Shown here piece by piece: positions 46,008-59,500 of a stretch of DNA of 64,000 nt. This DNA comes from Syngnathus acus (Eukaryota; Chordata; Actinopteri; Syngnathiformes; Syngnathidae), in NCBI RefSeq assembly GCF_901709675.1, contig NC_051093.1, positions 2,439,053-2,503,052 on the forward strand, written 5' to 3'. The notes beneath the pieces are model-generated. The model worked only from the letters and a program-made list of their open reading frames with translations. It did not search any database and was not told where the DNA came from. Made by a program: the position numbers and the translations under genes. Every line of letters starts with the position of its first letter. Within the stretch, counting starts at the first letter, position 1.

Positions 46008-49000
46008 TTACTCAGCTTTGTGGTAGAGTCCGTTGGATGGCGGCGTCTCGGGAATCTTGTTGACGGATAGCCTGTGGCTGGCCGGTTGCTCGTGGACGTA
46101 CGACGCCAGCTTGGACTCCAGATTCTAGCCAGACACCACAACAAGATTCTAGTACATACATACATTCTAATAAATACAGATTGAAGTTGTAAGAAGTGGC
46201 CCTTTGAGTTCTCTCGTTGAAGGAGGCAGCCTTTCCATGGCCGTCTGCGAGCCAAGATTCGAACCCAGAACTTTTTTAATCCGATGCAGCCGCGCTTTCT
46301 GAAGTGCCGGTGGAATGCAATCGTCAAAGTGCAAAAGCTCTTACCCCAACTTTCCTGAGCAGCTCGCTGACGATGTTGAGGGCCGAAATCCTTGCGGATG
46401 TCGTCAGCAAACTCGCTGACACGCCAACGTCACCTGCAAACAAACAACACCCACAAGTCATCTTTAAGTAAGCAGCACATCACTATTATTTTTAAATAAG
46501 CTTTTGATCCATTTTAAACGTTTAACTTGAAATCATTTGGAATCAATGTTGAACTGGTTTGTCGTGACCATTCGCAACATGCGTGTTCGGACTGACCCGT
46601 GTTGACGGACGGCATTTGGGCTTTGGCGGCGGGCGCTCTGACGGCTGTGCTGGCGGACGTTTTGTCTGGAGGCGTGAGGGGCGGTGTGGGGAGTGGGGCC
46701 GGGGCGGGGGCCAAAGATGTTGACAATGGCGATGATGAAGACGTAGGTTCCGTGGGACCATTGGTTGTGTGCTGCTTCTGCCGCACTGCCAGCTCCTGCC
46801 GCAGGTCTGCAACATTTTTTTTATTTCTTTACACACACAAAATTGCTATTTTATGCAAAAGGTAAACAAACTATGTCATTGGCCTTTGATTCATGTTTCA
46901 ATCATGAGGCTTTCATGATTGTCTGAGGTGGCAATGACAGCATTGATGCCTCCTCCAAATGCCTTCTGTCAGTGTATGAATGGATGAGGAACAAGTAAGG
47001 CCGTGAAGCGGGTGCGTGCGGTGACCTCTGGCCTCGTCCTTGAGCCTCTGCACAGACTCCAGAAGGTTCTCTTTGTCGTCGAGCTCGCTCTCCAGGAAGG
47101 CGTTCCTCTCGATGGCCTGGTTCATGCGCAGCTCAAAATCTTCCAGCGACATGATGGTGGCCCTGAACCACAAAGACAAAAACCAAGAGTGCCTTCTCGA
47201 CAAATCCGCCCCAGAGTCAGGGTGCCACTTTGAAGCCGCCCTGGCTCACCTCTTGGCTCGCTCCAGGTCGTCGTTAGCCTGTTCGAGCTCCCTGATGTAC
47301 TTGTGCAAGTGGTCTCGGATGGAGGTGGCCTCGGCCAGCTCGCCCTCTAACGTCGACATCTGGCGATACGCCTCCGAGTGCTGCGTGCCGTACTTCTCCT
47401 GGAGAGACGATGAGTAAGGACAAGTCCAGACATTTTCTTAGACTCCACAAAACGACAAATCAAGTTGACATTAAAGTCACCAGTGCAAGTCGTCTTTGTC
47501 CCTGCCATTCTGCGTCGGTACCTTTTACGCAGTCCGGCGATGCGATGGATTAGGCGACAACACAAAAAAAAAAGTTGTGGACATATGTGCATGAGACCAG
47601 CAGGCCCACCAAAAGCATCTGACTTGAAGCGAGCGGCGGACAACTGTTCGTTAATCCTTTGTCCTCGGGCTGTTTGGATCACGCTGATGTAAGCACACAA
47701 GGACACCAAGATGAAAAGCACGCCGTTATTCGGGATATAACGAGTCCTATGGAAGAACGGACACGGCCGACGGCGTCATCAGCTGATTGCTTCCTGCTAA
47801 TTCTCAATCACCCTCTGTGAGAATGTGTGTGCGATTCTGTGAGCGTGTGTGTGTGTGCGGGCGTGAAGGCCAACAGATATCAGCTGATCAATAGGAATGA
47901 GCCACACTTGCTATGTACAAAAACGGACATTTTAATAATTTTTCCTGAGGAGGCCCTAAAAATATTCACCCTCAGCTGTCCTTGAACACAAAATAAAATT
48001 CTTGTCAAACCATTTCAGCCCAAAGCATATACTCTAAATGTTACATTTAAAAATAGTAACACACAAACACCGAAGTTATGCAACAATCCGAGATGACTTT
48101 TTTCCGCCTGCTTTGAATAGGATGGCCAGAAAATTAAAAGAGAAACAATGTGGGTAAATAATTAAATCAAAGTAGTAAGCTCCCTTGATTGCAGACGTCA
48201 GCTTTTGGCTGAATTCAATTTGTTCATCCATAAACACAGCTGACCACAAACTGTACTCGAGTAAGAGTATTGTTGCTTGAGAATAATTTGGCTCAGTTAA
48301 AAAGTTGTTTCTCTGAATAATTATCAGTGTGCCTAACGTTTCGGCCAGCGAGCGCTTTTCCCTCGGTTATATATCAGGAGAACAAAAGCGTCATTGACGC
48401 CCGCTTTGTGCTATTTGCACAAAGTCGACAAATCACAGAACGTTCCGCTTGGGTCTCGTGGCGCTATCGCCTGGAGGGTGCAGCTAACTTTAAAATCTCA
48501 TCATGCGTGGGAGGGAACACGCTCTGTTGTAGTTCTGCGTTGTGCCACAACATGCCGGGGCAGCGCTGAGCTTGCTTCAGTGTAATTAAGCAATACGAGG
48601 CAGTGAAAGTTTCACAGTAAATTTCAAATAAACAGCTTGAAGCAAGCATGCTTTGCATCTTAGAGAACTGTGAACGCGAGTCAACTTTTGTATTTGGGCT
48701 CTCCATATCACAATTTTTCATCGCTTGAATGTTACCCAAGGGACAATTTAGCTTTGGTTTTTCCAAAAGCACCGAACGTCCTGGTTACCTTATAGTTCTC
48801 CAGGTCCATTCGCAAGCGGTTGTTGGCGGCCAGCAGTTCGCGATTGCGCTTCTCGTAAGCTTTGAGCTCCGCTTCCAGTTCGGCCTCGTAGTCGTGACTC
48901 ATTTGCTGGAACTCCTGAAGCTCCTCACGAGCCTCCTCCGCACTGAAAGACACAAAATAGGAGATTGCACTTGACTCATTCACCTGAGCCAGATGTCTTA

Positions 49001-49453
49001 GGAATAGTTTCAGCTGGGTGTCGGAAGTTTGTTTCTATCTACTGACTGGAAAAGATGTTGCTTATTTTCCCTGAATTCCACAAAATCTCACTCAATCCTG
49101 AAGCAACAAGCATTAAATGTTGACGTGAGCACAAGATTTAATTTGTTTTTATCCAGTGTGACCAGCAAAAACAAATAAATGTCCTCTATCGGGCGTGATC
49201 ATCTAAAAAATGCGTGCAATGCTTGACTAGACCATGTGAGAAATGCGCTTTCATAAACCTGAGAGTAAAACCAACTGATATTTGCGATTGGAGATTACAC
49301 CGCGAGAAATTTCCTTGCCGCAGTGTCAACATCTTTGTAGCTTTTGACATGAAAAACAAACTTCTGCTGGTGCTTGGCAGCCTGCTCCTTCCAGTAGTGC
49401 ACTTCCTCCTTCAAGGAGCCGAAGACGGCCGAGTCGGGATCCTCCTTCTCCAT
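46008..49453 (-). CDS. nde1: NDE1, nuclear distribution protein nudE homologue 1
   Basis: Coiled-coil scaffold that links LIS1 to cytoplasmic dynein and acts in mitosis and neuronal progenitor division. Seven coding exons in transcript order: 49453-49362, 48942-48789, 47398-47250, 47162-47026, 46806-46597, 46433-46345, 46124-46008; 948 bases, 315 residues (human about 335-346). Blocks: [110 protein letters not shown], then a Pro/Ser-rich linker and [23 protein letters not shown]1 rather than NDEL1 is chosen because it is tail-to-tail with MYH11, as in human 16p13.11. A non-coding 5' exon further up is likely, since an acceptor TTTCAG lies about 60 bases before the ATG. Confidence 0.93.
47399..48788 (-). 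other. NDE1 intron 2
   Basis: 1.39 kb intron, AT-rich with a short GT run at about 47844-47857. The open frame at 47347-47721 extends exon 3 into intron and is not a separate gene. Confidence 0.7.
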
Positions 49454-52063
49454 CCCCAGCCTCACACGGCCTCACTTGCCCGGATCGTCCTGGTGCAGTC
49501 AAGCTGTCTGGACCTGAAAGGAAGTCCAATTTGAGAATTTGAGTTTATTCTTCTGATGACTAAATCTACTTGTGTCAAATTAACATTTTGCTAGACGGGT
49601 TTGTTACACTTTCAGCTTCAGACTTCTTGGTTTTACAGTTGTCTATAGTCTGCAACAAAGTCCTTATGGGGAAAGGCCAGTTTTAGACCTTTGAATGACA
49701 ATTAATTGTGTTTCGACTATACAAAGCACATAAATTGCTCTTAAGGACTTTCTCTCACATTTAGCAATATAAATTATCAATCCTAGTTGGGCGCATGCAA
49801 GCAAGCAACAAAGTCCGTTTGGAAAATTACCAATTTTAGTCTCATTTACATCTTTTAATGGAAAGAGCTTGTGAATCATGTGTAAAACACAAATAAATGA
49901 CTCTTTGGGGCTCTCCCTCACATTCGGCAATATACTTATTGAAGTAACATATTTTAAGATTGAAGCTAATTTATCACCTTGGTTTGCTGTGCAATCGCGA
50001 TAACAACAACGTCATATGACGAGAAGAGACCAAGTTAGGTGTATCATATGGTTTGGATGTATCCAATGTTCGCATTTAAAATTATTGTTAAAAATGTACT
50101 TTTTATACAAAGTTTTAACAAGTTAAACCACGTTAAAACTTTCCAGACAACAAACATATATGCCCAACAGTTATTTCAATCCCTAGTGACAAATAATATT
50201 GAAATTACTTACTTGTTGGGGGGCTAGACAGCTGAAATTTGGAATCCAGAGAACAAGAGAGTCGATGGAATCTCCCCTCTCGGCTTTTAAATGCAAATAA
50301 GCTAGCTGGCCGTGCTAAAGGAAATTAACCGTTTAAATCCCAGCTGTGAACGACAACACACCGCAGCTCGGCCGTCGGGGAGAAAACGTCCTTGAAAGGC
50401 GACGAAAAACTCCAAACTACACACTCGCCGTTGTCTGACTTTCTTGAAAAAGACTACTCTTACCAGCCTGGTGTTACTCTGGGAACTTTAAAATCCACTT
50501 TGTCTTGAGTTGTGACTCCCAAAGTTACTGCCACCGTAGAGCGAGAACGCCGAACAATAAACGCTGCCATTCATATTCACCGGAACCGTCCACCAATCAT
50601 AAGTTACGTGTCCGGTCTCGTTATCGCTTTCTATTAGCCGTTACAACTGCCTGTCAAGTTAAAAGGGCGTAACTTTTGTCTAGCTATCCAATTGGATGAG
50701 CTATACCGGAAGCGTCATATCTGCATAATCTTCCCAGTCTAGACGTTTTGATGGATTAGTGGGAGTCCGCGATGCCTTCAGGTTTTATCGGAAATCCAAA
50801 TACCATCAAATCTTTGAAGAATATGATTAATTTGGAAGCGGTAAATGTAAAATAGCGTCCCTTGATATTCTGTAACTATTTAGAAGTTAACAAATACATA
50901 TAAAAAAAAGAAAATTTAAAGGTTTGCCCTGCTTTCATTTGGTGCATTAAAAGTGTGAAAGAAAACATTTAAAATTGCTGTTAAATCAGATTTGGTGAGT
51001 TAGAAGAGCCTGGTTGGTTCCTGGCCTCTGACTGAACGATTCTGCTCCCAGTTAACGCCAGTGTCAGAGGTCAACAAGGGTCAACAGTGTCCTTTTGAGA
51101 GGGATTAAGGCGACCGATCTGATCCTAGTTAATCCACACGCATGCACTATCGCTTTACAAAAAACTGGTTCACACTCTGACTCTGTCCTTCATGCATAGC
51201 TGACTCATTTTATTCAAACTCCTTTCAATGTTGATTTCAATTCCTGGGTGGCATCCTGCAACTGTTTCAATAATCAATTGATCTGTCAGTTTTGTTGATT
51301 GATGAATCGGACGTGTTTCAAGTCCTATCCCTTTATTTAAAAAACAGACATGACTTCTAATTGAGAGTGCACAATTCAATTTTGATATAGTCACTGGTTT
51401 GGTCTGTAACATGTCAGAAATTAGGCATAAATGTTCATCGGTTTTCCATGGTAAAATCAACATTTTGATTCACTTGTTAAAAATACTGTAACAGACATAT
51501 AGTATTAATTAATAGTCTTGCTCTTTTGCCAGTACATAATGAGGTACCTCGGCTGATGGCAACAGTCCCAGTTGCCTCCATTGAACCTTTGTGGATTTCA
51601 AGTGTAGTTTGTTGTCAAAACACATTCTGCATACCTGTCTTGTCTAGACGGCTAAATTTAGATGACTGGTCCGTTTGTCATCGAGGTAGGAAACACAAAG
51701 TCAAAACAAACGCTGTGCGTCGACACGACAAGGCACAAAATGGTGTCAAGTAGAATGACCAAGCCCTCGAGGTGAGTTTTAGGAGCTGCACTGTCCACCA
51801 CACTCATGTGGGACCCCTGTGAAACCTGTTACTGTCCAATGAAACTAAACTCAAGTACATATTGATTAAAAATTGTCAGCCTCTGGCAATTTACTGACTA
51901 GCTCATCTTTTGTTTCTGGGGCTATATCGCCACCTGCTGCCTTGGCATGTATTTAAAAAATACACGCATAGTATGGCCCCAATGTGCAAGGTCATGCATG
52001 GACTCGGCAGGTGCTCCGGGTTGATGACGTCTTAATTTGTTGGTATTCAACAGCGGCACGTGA
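49454..52063. other. NDE1 5' region and NDE1 / MPV17L interval
   Basis: The NDE1 5' UTR and promoter probably lie between 50230 and 50650, where the sequence is less AT-rich and has a CCAAT box (about 50591). To the right is the MPV17L 3' flank. A short open frame at 50772 ending at a GTAAAT donor could mimic a first exon but has no recognisable protein. Otherwise unique AT-rich sequence. Confidence 0.5.
49652..49940. repeat. Diverged direct duplication upstream of NDE1 coding exon 1
   Basis: Two degenerate copies, about 49652-49777 and 49805-49940, period 153. Both begin GCAACAAAGTCC and end with a CTCACAT-TTCGGCAATATA-like block, with similar order of short words between. An old tandem duplication in the probable first intron of NDE1. 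Confidence 0.7.
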
Positions 52064-53219
52064 CTAGTTGTCCGTTTTGGTCTGTCGGTCTCGCTTCCTG
52101 GCCAGGCGGGCCTGTCGCATCTCCTCCAGGGTCTTGCGGGGGTCCATGACGAAGGCCAGCGCCACGCCGGCCGTGCCGTCGCCGTCCTGGCGGGAGAAGC
52201 AGAGGAAGGTGGCCCATAGGAAGGCGCAGCAACCCATGAAGGCCGTGCGCATGTGCAGAGGCAGCAGCGCAAAGTTCAGCAACTGACGTCACACACAAAC
52301 ACATACACCTTTCAATTAGCTTAGCATTTAGCGGCGCACAATTATTGTTAAATAGCAACGTTTGTCACTTCACAAAAAGTGCCTGCTTGACTTGAGTTGT
52401 CCTCACACGAGCAGCTGTCGGTCATGCACTGTACATGTGACCTTTGCTAAGGCCATTTCGAAATGAACATTCCCATCAATACAAATAGAAAACAGGAAGT
52501 GAGTTGTAGAACACATGGAATATGAATAATCAATCATAATGTTTACCTGCATGAAAGGCCAGTACATGAGTCCAGTCTGGAGGAGGAAACACAACAAGGC
52601 AAATATTTCTTCATTATCAAGCACAGTCATGGAGTCTCAACATATACGGTACGTAAATTAGGTTCTGAACTGATTTGCATCTGCAAGCAAATGTTGTCAA
52701 GCCACTACATTTCCGCAGATACCACACGGAAGCGTACTTAATCTGGGTTAATCCCACTGGCGACAAGTGAAGAAGGTGACTTCCCCCACCATCACCAACC
52801 TTCCACGTGTTGAAGAACTTCTCCCGCCAGTCTTCAAAGATGTCGTCCTTGCCCTCTAGGATGCTCACCCCTCAAGGACATAAGAGCAACAAGACGTTTT
52901 TGTGCGTCTACTCGTGTTGGACATTTCAACAAAATTTCATGTAGTGAGTCAAACAAACTTTTGAGGCAGTTGTTCAAATTTGGTGGCAATCGGATAAAAT
53001 ATCTAGGAGTGAGGTCGTCCAGTTTGAAAGAGCCCTGGAAATGCCCCCCCCCCCTTGAAACTATTTGGGTGGGTCAACCCATGATAGGCATGTCGACCAA
53101 TTTTCATGTTGCAAAATGTAAGTAGCTTCAGGAGGTGAATTTTCAGAAAGTTTCAGGGGGGCCCCAATTGGCCAACAGTTTTAAAGTAAAAATCACAGCA
53201 ACCAAAACTACAATCACGA

Positions 53220-53250
<31 letters not shown>

Positions 53251-53569
53251 ACTCACACTCACCCGTGTAGAAGACGCTCGTGGCCAACGGCGAGGCGAAG
53301 CTCTGGTCCAGGAGCAGCTTTCGGAAGAGCATCCCGGCCGACTTTCCAGGGAAACGTCGCTCCAGCGCCCTCATCCAGAAGTAGTTGAAGTTGCCGTGGA
53401 AGGTGACCGCCACCACGGCTACGTTGCGCGTGTGCGTCCAGTCCAGGCGCTCCTTTTGCGCCAGCAGCTGGTGCACCAAGTCACCTCCAGCGAACAGGCC
53501 GCCGTACAGCGTCACATTGGCCAGCCAGGGGAAGCGCTTGATGGCCTCGCGCAGCAGCAACCTCCGCAT
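52064..53569 (-). CDS. mpv17l: MPV17L, Mpv17-like membrane protein
   Basis: Member of the Mpv17/PMP22 family of small four-helix membrane proteins of peroxisomes or mitochondria, implicated in reactive-oxygen handling. Four exons in transcript order: 53569-53263, 52870-52800, 52576-52547, 52282-52064; 627 bases, 208 residues (human 196). Blocks matching human MPV17L: WLANVTLYGGLFAGGDLVHQ, VTFHGNFNYFWMRALERRFPG, FYTGVSILEGKDDIF, GLMYWPFMQLLNFALLP and FLWATFLCFSRQDGDGT. Exon 3 is only 30 bases. The C-terminal 25 residues (from DPRKTLEEMRQ) are charged and helical and differ from the human end. I chose the ATG at 53569, aligned with the human N-terminus; another in-frame ATG is at 53611. Synteny with NDE1 supports MPV17L over other family members. 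Confidence 0.93.
53221..53262. repeat. Poly-C / CA tract abutting an MPV17L splice donor
   Basis: A C run of about 16 followed by CA repeats, ending at the donor of MPV17L exon 1. On the transcript strand the intron begins GTGAGTGTGAG, then GT repeats, then a long G run. Confidence 0.9.
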
Positions 53570-56509
53570 GCCCAGGCTGGAAGTTTCTTTCCTGGCTAAA
53601 GCTCGCTGCACTCAGGATGGTCGCATGGTCCGGCCCCAGTGGCGTCATCTGACAGTAACAACTGCTCTGAGGAGGCTTGTGGAAGATTGCCCCGGAGTCT
53701 GCGCACAACGAGCCTCCTCCTCGGTCAGGTGGCCAATCCTGCGTTAATCTGAGTTGTGTGTTGTGTGTGCGTGTGCGGGCGCCCGTGTGTTATTTGAGTG
53801 GAGCAGCTGCGTCCTTTTTTCCGGACGCGCTCACATACTTGGTACCTAAAGCAAGGTCCACGATTGACACAAAAGATGAGAAACTGTTTGTGTTGCAGCT
53901 CCTACACACGTTTCCCATATACATCGGTCCATCTATTTTGAATGCATGTTTAGTTTTCTATACTCTCCGACTACAGATCGCTCGTTGCCATCATTGCTTT
54001 CGTGAAGCCTCCCTGCCCGTCTGCCTGAGGCCCGCACCTGTGGACCGCTTGCCACCCCGCCTAGACTCCACTCCCCGTCGTATTGGGCATTCAAATAAAC
54101 AATTCTGAACGGTAACCTTTTCCTCATTTCTGCACCATTTGGGTCCTCTTCTTACATTTCGCCTATCTAAAACTACTATTTGAACGTGTGCCCAATGAAA
54201 CATTAAAGTGTAATAGCCATTGACAACCGTTAGATGGCAATATACGGCCATACTGTTATTATTAAATTAGGATTATGATCGTTTTAAGAAAAATATTGAC
54301 ATTCCCATTCTGTAAGTGCTTGAGTAAAATACTCAATAGGTTTAAAGGAAATAATAGTAACGTCCCAAACACAGAGGAAGAAACAAACGATTTCTCAAAG
54401 ACGCAAACGTGACGTTAATCCTGATGTTAGCTACCAAACTCGCATTAGAGGATTACGCGTAGATTTACGCATCAGCCAACCGATACACAGAGTCGGACGA
54501 TCAGGAACCGCCCACACGCTAGGGTGGATCTGCCATTGGTTGGGTTGCCTGTCAATCAACATGAACCGGTGCGCGATTGGCCCACCGTGGTTAAAGGCCC
54601 AGACAAGTGTCGTTTCTGGACTTGAGCGTTCAAGTTGAAGTCAAAACTGAACCGAGCGAACAGTCGGCGACGACATGGAGGCCAGAAAATATTAAGAGAG
54701 AAGAAAAGGGAAGAAAACGGTAAACGAGGAACGCGTTTGACGATATTTGTGCTCCTGTCGCTTCATTGTAAAGGCTCGCGAGGTTTGTCGCTGTCTTAGT
54801 AACATGTCATTGTCGATTTGGCCACAAGCTAACTTAGCTGCATCTTTTCAGCCGTCGAGTTGGCGTTTGTCAATGAAAAGCTCTTCAAAAATGTCATTCA
54901 CGTGCCGCAGTCATTGACAGCTTCGTAACCGCAACCTGAGCTGAGCGTCTCACAAGTCTGCATTGTTCCTAGTTGGCGATACAGCTGCAACTTTTTGGCT
55001 AGCTTCCCTCTCACTTTCTGTTCGATTCTCTCTAAATATGCGACTTTCATTGTTAGCGACAGTTCTTTTCGGCGTAGCACCAAAGCCGATTTCAGCAGAA
55101 CCTCCGGTGGATTTGGAAAAGCATAATTACTTCATTCTATGACATCTTGTAGTGTTTTGACTTTAGGGTAAATATTTAAAAATACGGAATTGTGCAACAA
55201 GTGGTGAGAAAGCAGCTCTTACGTTAACTTTTAATCAATAGTACCGCTGTTAGCAGAACCTGTGATTATATTTAGAAAATCATTCTCACTTTTCTGAATT
55301 GTGTATGGGCAGTCGGGCAAATGTGAACTGTGCAACAAAGATTGGCTCGTTGACATCAAGATCTGCCAGCTATAAATAAGCTATTAAGTATGAGTGTATT
55401 ACGAGAGGGTGTTGTAATTAGATGACAACAAGCACAAGAAATAAGGAAGATGTTGCAACAAGTGGCGACATGTCTTTTGGGGGACGATCGTTATGTGGTT
55501 TTGCTGCTCGAGTGCTTTCCATAACTTTGCTCTTTGTCAGAGCGTGTGTGGCCTTCAACATTGGAACATAAAAATACCCCATCACTAAGTATAATTTCTA
55601 TTTCAATGCACCCCACATTCTATCTTGTGGGGTTTGCTGTCGCTGAATCTTTCTTGTTATCACTTGCCCATTCACTGCAGTTGATTATTGAGGCCTGGAC
55701 CAGTAGGACTTGTTCACATGCATACTGACCTAAATACTCCCTCCTCAAAAGAGAAGCACTTTATGCTAAAAAATTCAAGCCGAGATGCAGTACCACACCC
55801 GTGCAGCAAGATCAGACTTTTATTCATCCTGCAGCTGTGTGTTTTGTTCCCCAAAACAAGAATTACACCCATGAGAATTAATGGCTTCAGGCTTTTGATT
55901 TGCTGGGTGAAAAAGAGAAAAAAGTCATAATAAGAGGCTGGACAGTTGGCGGAACATGAGGCGTGAGAGAGAGTACGGGACTATTGTTTGGCCCGTGCAT
56001 GCTTGCATAATTAAAATGGGCGACAATTTGTAAACAACACACATGCACAATTGTTTACTGCCATTGTTGATTCATTTGCTTTTTTCATTTTTTTTTTTGC
56101 ACTGCAAGTGAAGAGACACTTGCAGTTCCGCGTAAAGCGCTCTGGGGCTTTTTGAGAGACTTCCTCTTTCGACGAGGCCAAGGAAACGCACTCGACCGCA
56201 ACCAGAAGACGCGAGAGTCGCAATCATACACCAGGAGATAAATGAGAATGACGGGCCAACACGTTTTGAGTCCTGTTCAAACCTTCTGAACAATGGTAAC
56301 ATGTAAAAAAAAAATGCATGCAAATTGACGGCCATTGTCATCGTTTCTATCTGTCAACTGGAATCTGACAGACGAAAATTCTTCAAGTCGGTTTTTTAAT
56401 GGTCTGGTGCGCGACTCGGCAAAGCTTTTTTGAGACACAGTCGCACAATGCTAACTTCCTGCCTGTGTGCATGTTTGTCAGCAAGGGAGCGAGTGAGCGG
56501 GCGGCGAGG
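53570..56509. promoter_or_regulatory. Divergent region, MPV17L / CRLF3
   Basis: 2.9 kb between the start codons. The MPV17L promoter is probably just right of 53570. A GC-richer patch at about 54460-54720 with inverted CCAAT boxes (ATTGG at 54535-54539 and 54576-54580) looks like a TATA-less promoter, probably for CRLF3. A non-coding first exon could end at the donor near 54719 (CG/GTAAAC) and join an acceptor TTTGTCAG before 56482. The remainder is AT-rich without genes. Confidence 0.45.
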
Positions 56510-59500
56510 ATGTCGGCGGAGGTAGACGTTCTGCTGCAGGAGGCCAAAGAGAGCATCGAGGCGGCGCAGAATTTCCGCGCCGAGTTGCAGCTGAGACTCG
56601 GTGGACTCAACCAAGCGCGGAAACAGGTCAGTAGCAGCACCGTGACGTCATCGTAATCGTCATCACCTAGCATACAAGGTACCAGCTCAGTGGCCTAGTG
56701 GTAGAGTGTCCGCCCTGAGACTGGAAGGTTGTGGGTTCAAACCCCGGCCGGGTCATACCAAAGACTATAAAAATGGGACCCATTGCCTCCCTGCTTGGCA
56801 CTCAGCATTAAGGGTTGGAATTGGGGGGTTAGATCACCAACTGATTCCCGAGCGCGGCACCGCTGCTGCTCACTGCTCCCCTCTCCCCCAGGGGATGGAT
56901 TAAAATCACACGGGGATGGGTTAAATGCAGAGGATAAATTTCACCACACCCATGTGTGTGTGTGACGATCATTGGGGCTTTAACTTTAACTTTAACTTTA
57001 ACTTAAGACACACAATTCTCGGAAGACCCTTCGAGAAATTTGGAAGACGACCCTATTTAGAACTACTCCCCCCCCCCCCCCCTTTGGAAGCATTAACTTG
57101 AGCTCAAAACCTTACTTTACAACTCTGACTTTGATTCGAAACCTTACTTTAGAACCCAACAGTTCTTGAAATGGAACTAAAGCTGCGATCCAAACCCAGA
57201 CTTGAAACCATAACCTTGACTTCACACCCTACTTTTTGAAGCTTGTTTTGAAATGTTTTGAGGCTCCCAGGGGAATGTCCCGTCCACCCCACTCCTAGTC
57301 AGTGCTATCTCTTCCTTTCAAGCAGCGACAGCGCTCGGTAAACAATGCATCCACTTCCTGTTAGCGCGCACGTCTCTTGGGCCCACAAACATTCTCGCTG
57401 TCGACAAATATTTTTTAACTCAGTGGAATTTGAAAGGTTATACAGTTATTTAAAAGAAAAATCCATTAGATAAGCAAAACGTCAATAGATAAATCTATTA
57501 AATGAGCAAATGAAAATGCAGTCAAAGAAATAGTACAGCAATATTAAGATAATTAAATAAATAAAACGGCAAATTTGTTCCCGTGTAGAGGAAGAAGCAG
57601 GATCTCTGCCAGAACATAATGCTCATTACGGGTGGAAATTTTGTTGCTTCTGTCCTAAAAAGAAATTGGCATCAGAAGTGGTCGGAGAACAGAACCCTGT
57701 GGGACTCCCAAGTGAGCAGAGAATGAAAACTCAAGCTGATTCTTCCATCCTGGTCCTTGTCTTCCTCTGCCAGGTGCGGGGCAGCTCGAGCCAGGCCCGC
57801 GAGGCCCTCCGCAGGCACTTTGCCGAATTGCAGACGGCGGCAACCCGGCTGCTGTCGGAGCGACTGAGCACACTCCTCGCCGAGGTGGACGCCATCGAGG
57901 CGGACAGCGTCAAGCCTCTGGACGACTGCCAGAGCCTGGTAGAGTATGGCGTGGGCCAGGCCGATGAGCTCCTCAGAGAGGGTAATTTAAAAACAAAAAA
58001 AGTGCGTCTGATGCCCGTTTTGCCATGTTAAATGACAGTGTTGTCTCTGCAGGGGAAGCGGCTCTGCGCTGCGGGCTCGGCGAGAAAGAAGACAAACTGG
58101 GAAGCTTCACCAAGAAGGCCATGCACATCCAGTTGGACAGGTACGCTGGCCCTAACTTGTTGAAAGGCACTTGTTGTTGAAAGGCACTTAAATGAGGATT
58201 TTTCCAACAGCCTTCCGGAGGTTCCAGCTCTGGTGGATGTCCCGTGCGTGTCGGCCCAGTTTGACGACTCACTGCTGGGTCTGCTGCGGGAGCGTGTCTG
58301 CCGTCACGGCTCGGTGGCCTCGCACCCGCCCGTCCTCCTCGAGGAGCTGCAGGAGAGACCCGGGAGCATCCTGGTGCGCTGGTGTAAGGTGAGCCTCCTG
58401 CGCTCTTCCAGGAGTTTGAATCATTCTAATGTCATTATGGTGAGCTCATCTTTGATAACAGCTGGGTGGTCTTCACGCATTCTAATTGAAAAGTTTTGGT
58501 CACGTGGCGGTTTCAGGTGGACGAGGACTTTGCCGCCGCTGACTACCGACTGCAGTACCGGCGCTCGGGCAACGGGGGGAGCCAGTATGAGGATGCCTAC
58601 GTGGGGCCTGAGACTGACTTCCTGGCGCTGGGCCTGGACCCCAACACCCACTATACGTTCAGGGTGTGCGCTCGCGGCGAGGGCCGCACCGAGTGGAGCC
58701 CCTGGAGTGTCGCCCAGACCGGATACACCACCATGGAGCCGCACGGTACGCGGACTGGACCGTCTCTTGGTGGAGCGCGTTGTCGCTGTGCGTTCTTTGT
58801 TCCTGCTTTTTGATGTGTGTGTTGTTGTGTGCATCATGCATGCAGAGTGGCGTCCAGGTACGGAGGGTTACATCGTGAGCAGCAGACGTAACATCGCCTT
58901 GAGGAACGACGCTGTTCCGTCCAGCTGCCCTGTGCTCTACTCCAACGCACCCACTTACTTCTGTGGCCTCACCCTCACATTCAAGTAAAGCATGCGCGCG
59001 CACACACACGCACGCACGCACGCATACACATTTCTAAGAGATTTTATCATCTGAAGGATTTCGGCAATGGGTCAGCCAGACCGCCGGGACAGTTTGGGCG
59101 TGTGCGTGGACGGAGAAAGCGGCCACCGCTCGCTTCAGAGAGATCAGGCCGTCTGCATCTCCACCAATGGTAATAAATTCAACGTTTTGAATTCGTTACC
59201 ATTGCTATCATAGCATCGTCTAAAAGTAGCTTGAATGACACGTAGCTGAACATAGCGTTCAGATGATTGGAGAGACATTTTGAATGATACTACCTCTTTG
59301 TTTTCGCTTGTCAGGAGCCGTGTTCGTGAATGGTAAGGAGATGACCAATCAACTCCCGACGATCACTCTTGGCTCGGCGGTGACGTTCGACATGGAGGTG
59401 GTGGCCGTGGTCCCGCTCAACAACAACCTCGTTAGCGACGACATCGGCGGCCTGAAGCTGCGCGTCACCATCGGCTCGGGCAACCGTGAGGTGGTTTTCG

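Noticed and set aside
46225-46310. tRNA-like fragment on the minus strand in an NDE1 intron
   Set aside because: A B-box-like GGTTCGAATC is present but no A box or pairing stems could be drawn; more likely a remnant of a dispersed repeat.
50772-50840. Possible first coding exon (ATG, 23 codons, then GTAAAT) right of the NDE1 promoter
   Set aside because: No downstream exon in phase was found and the peptide matches nothing I know.
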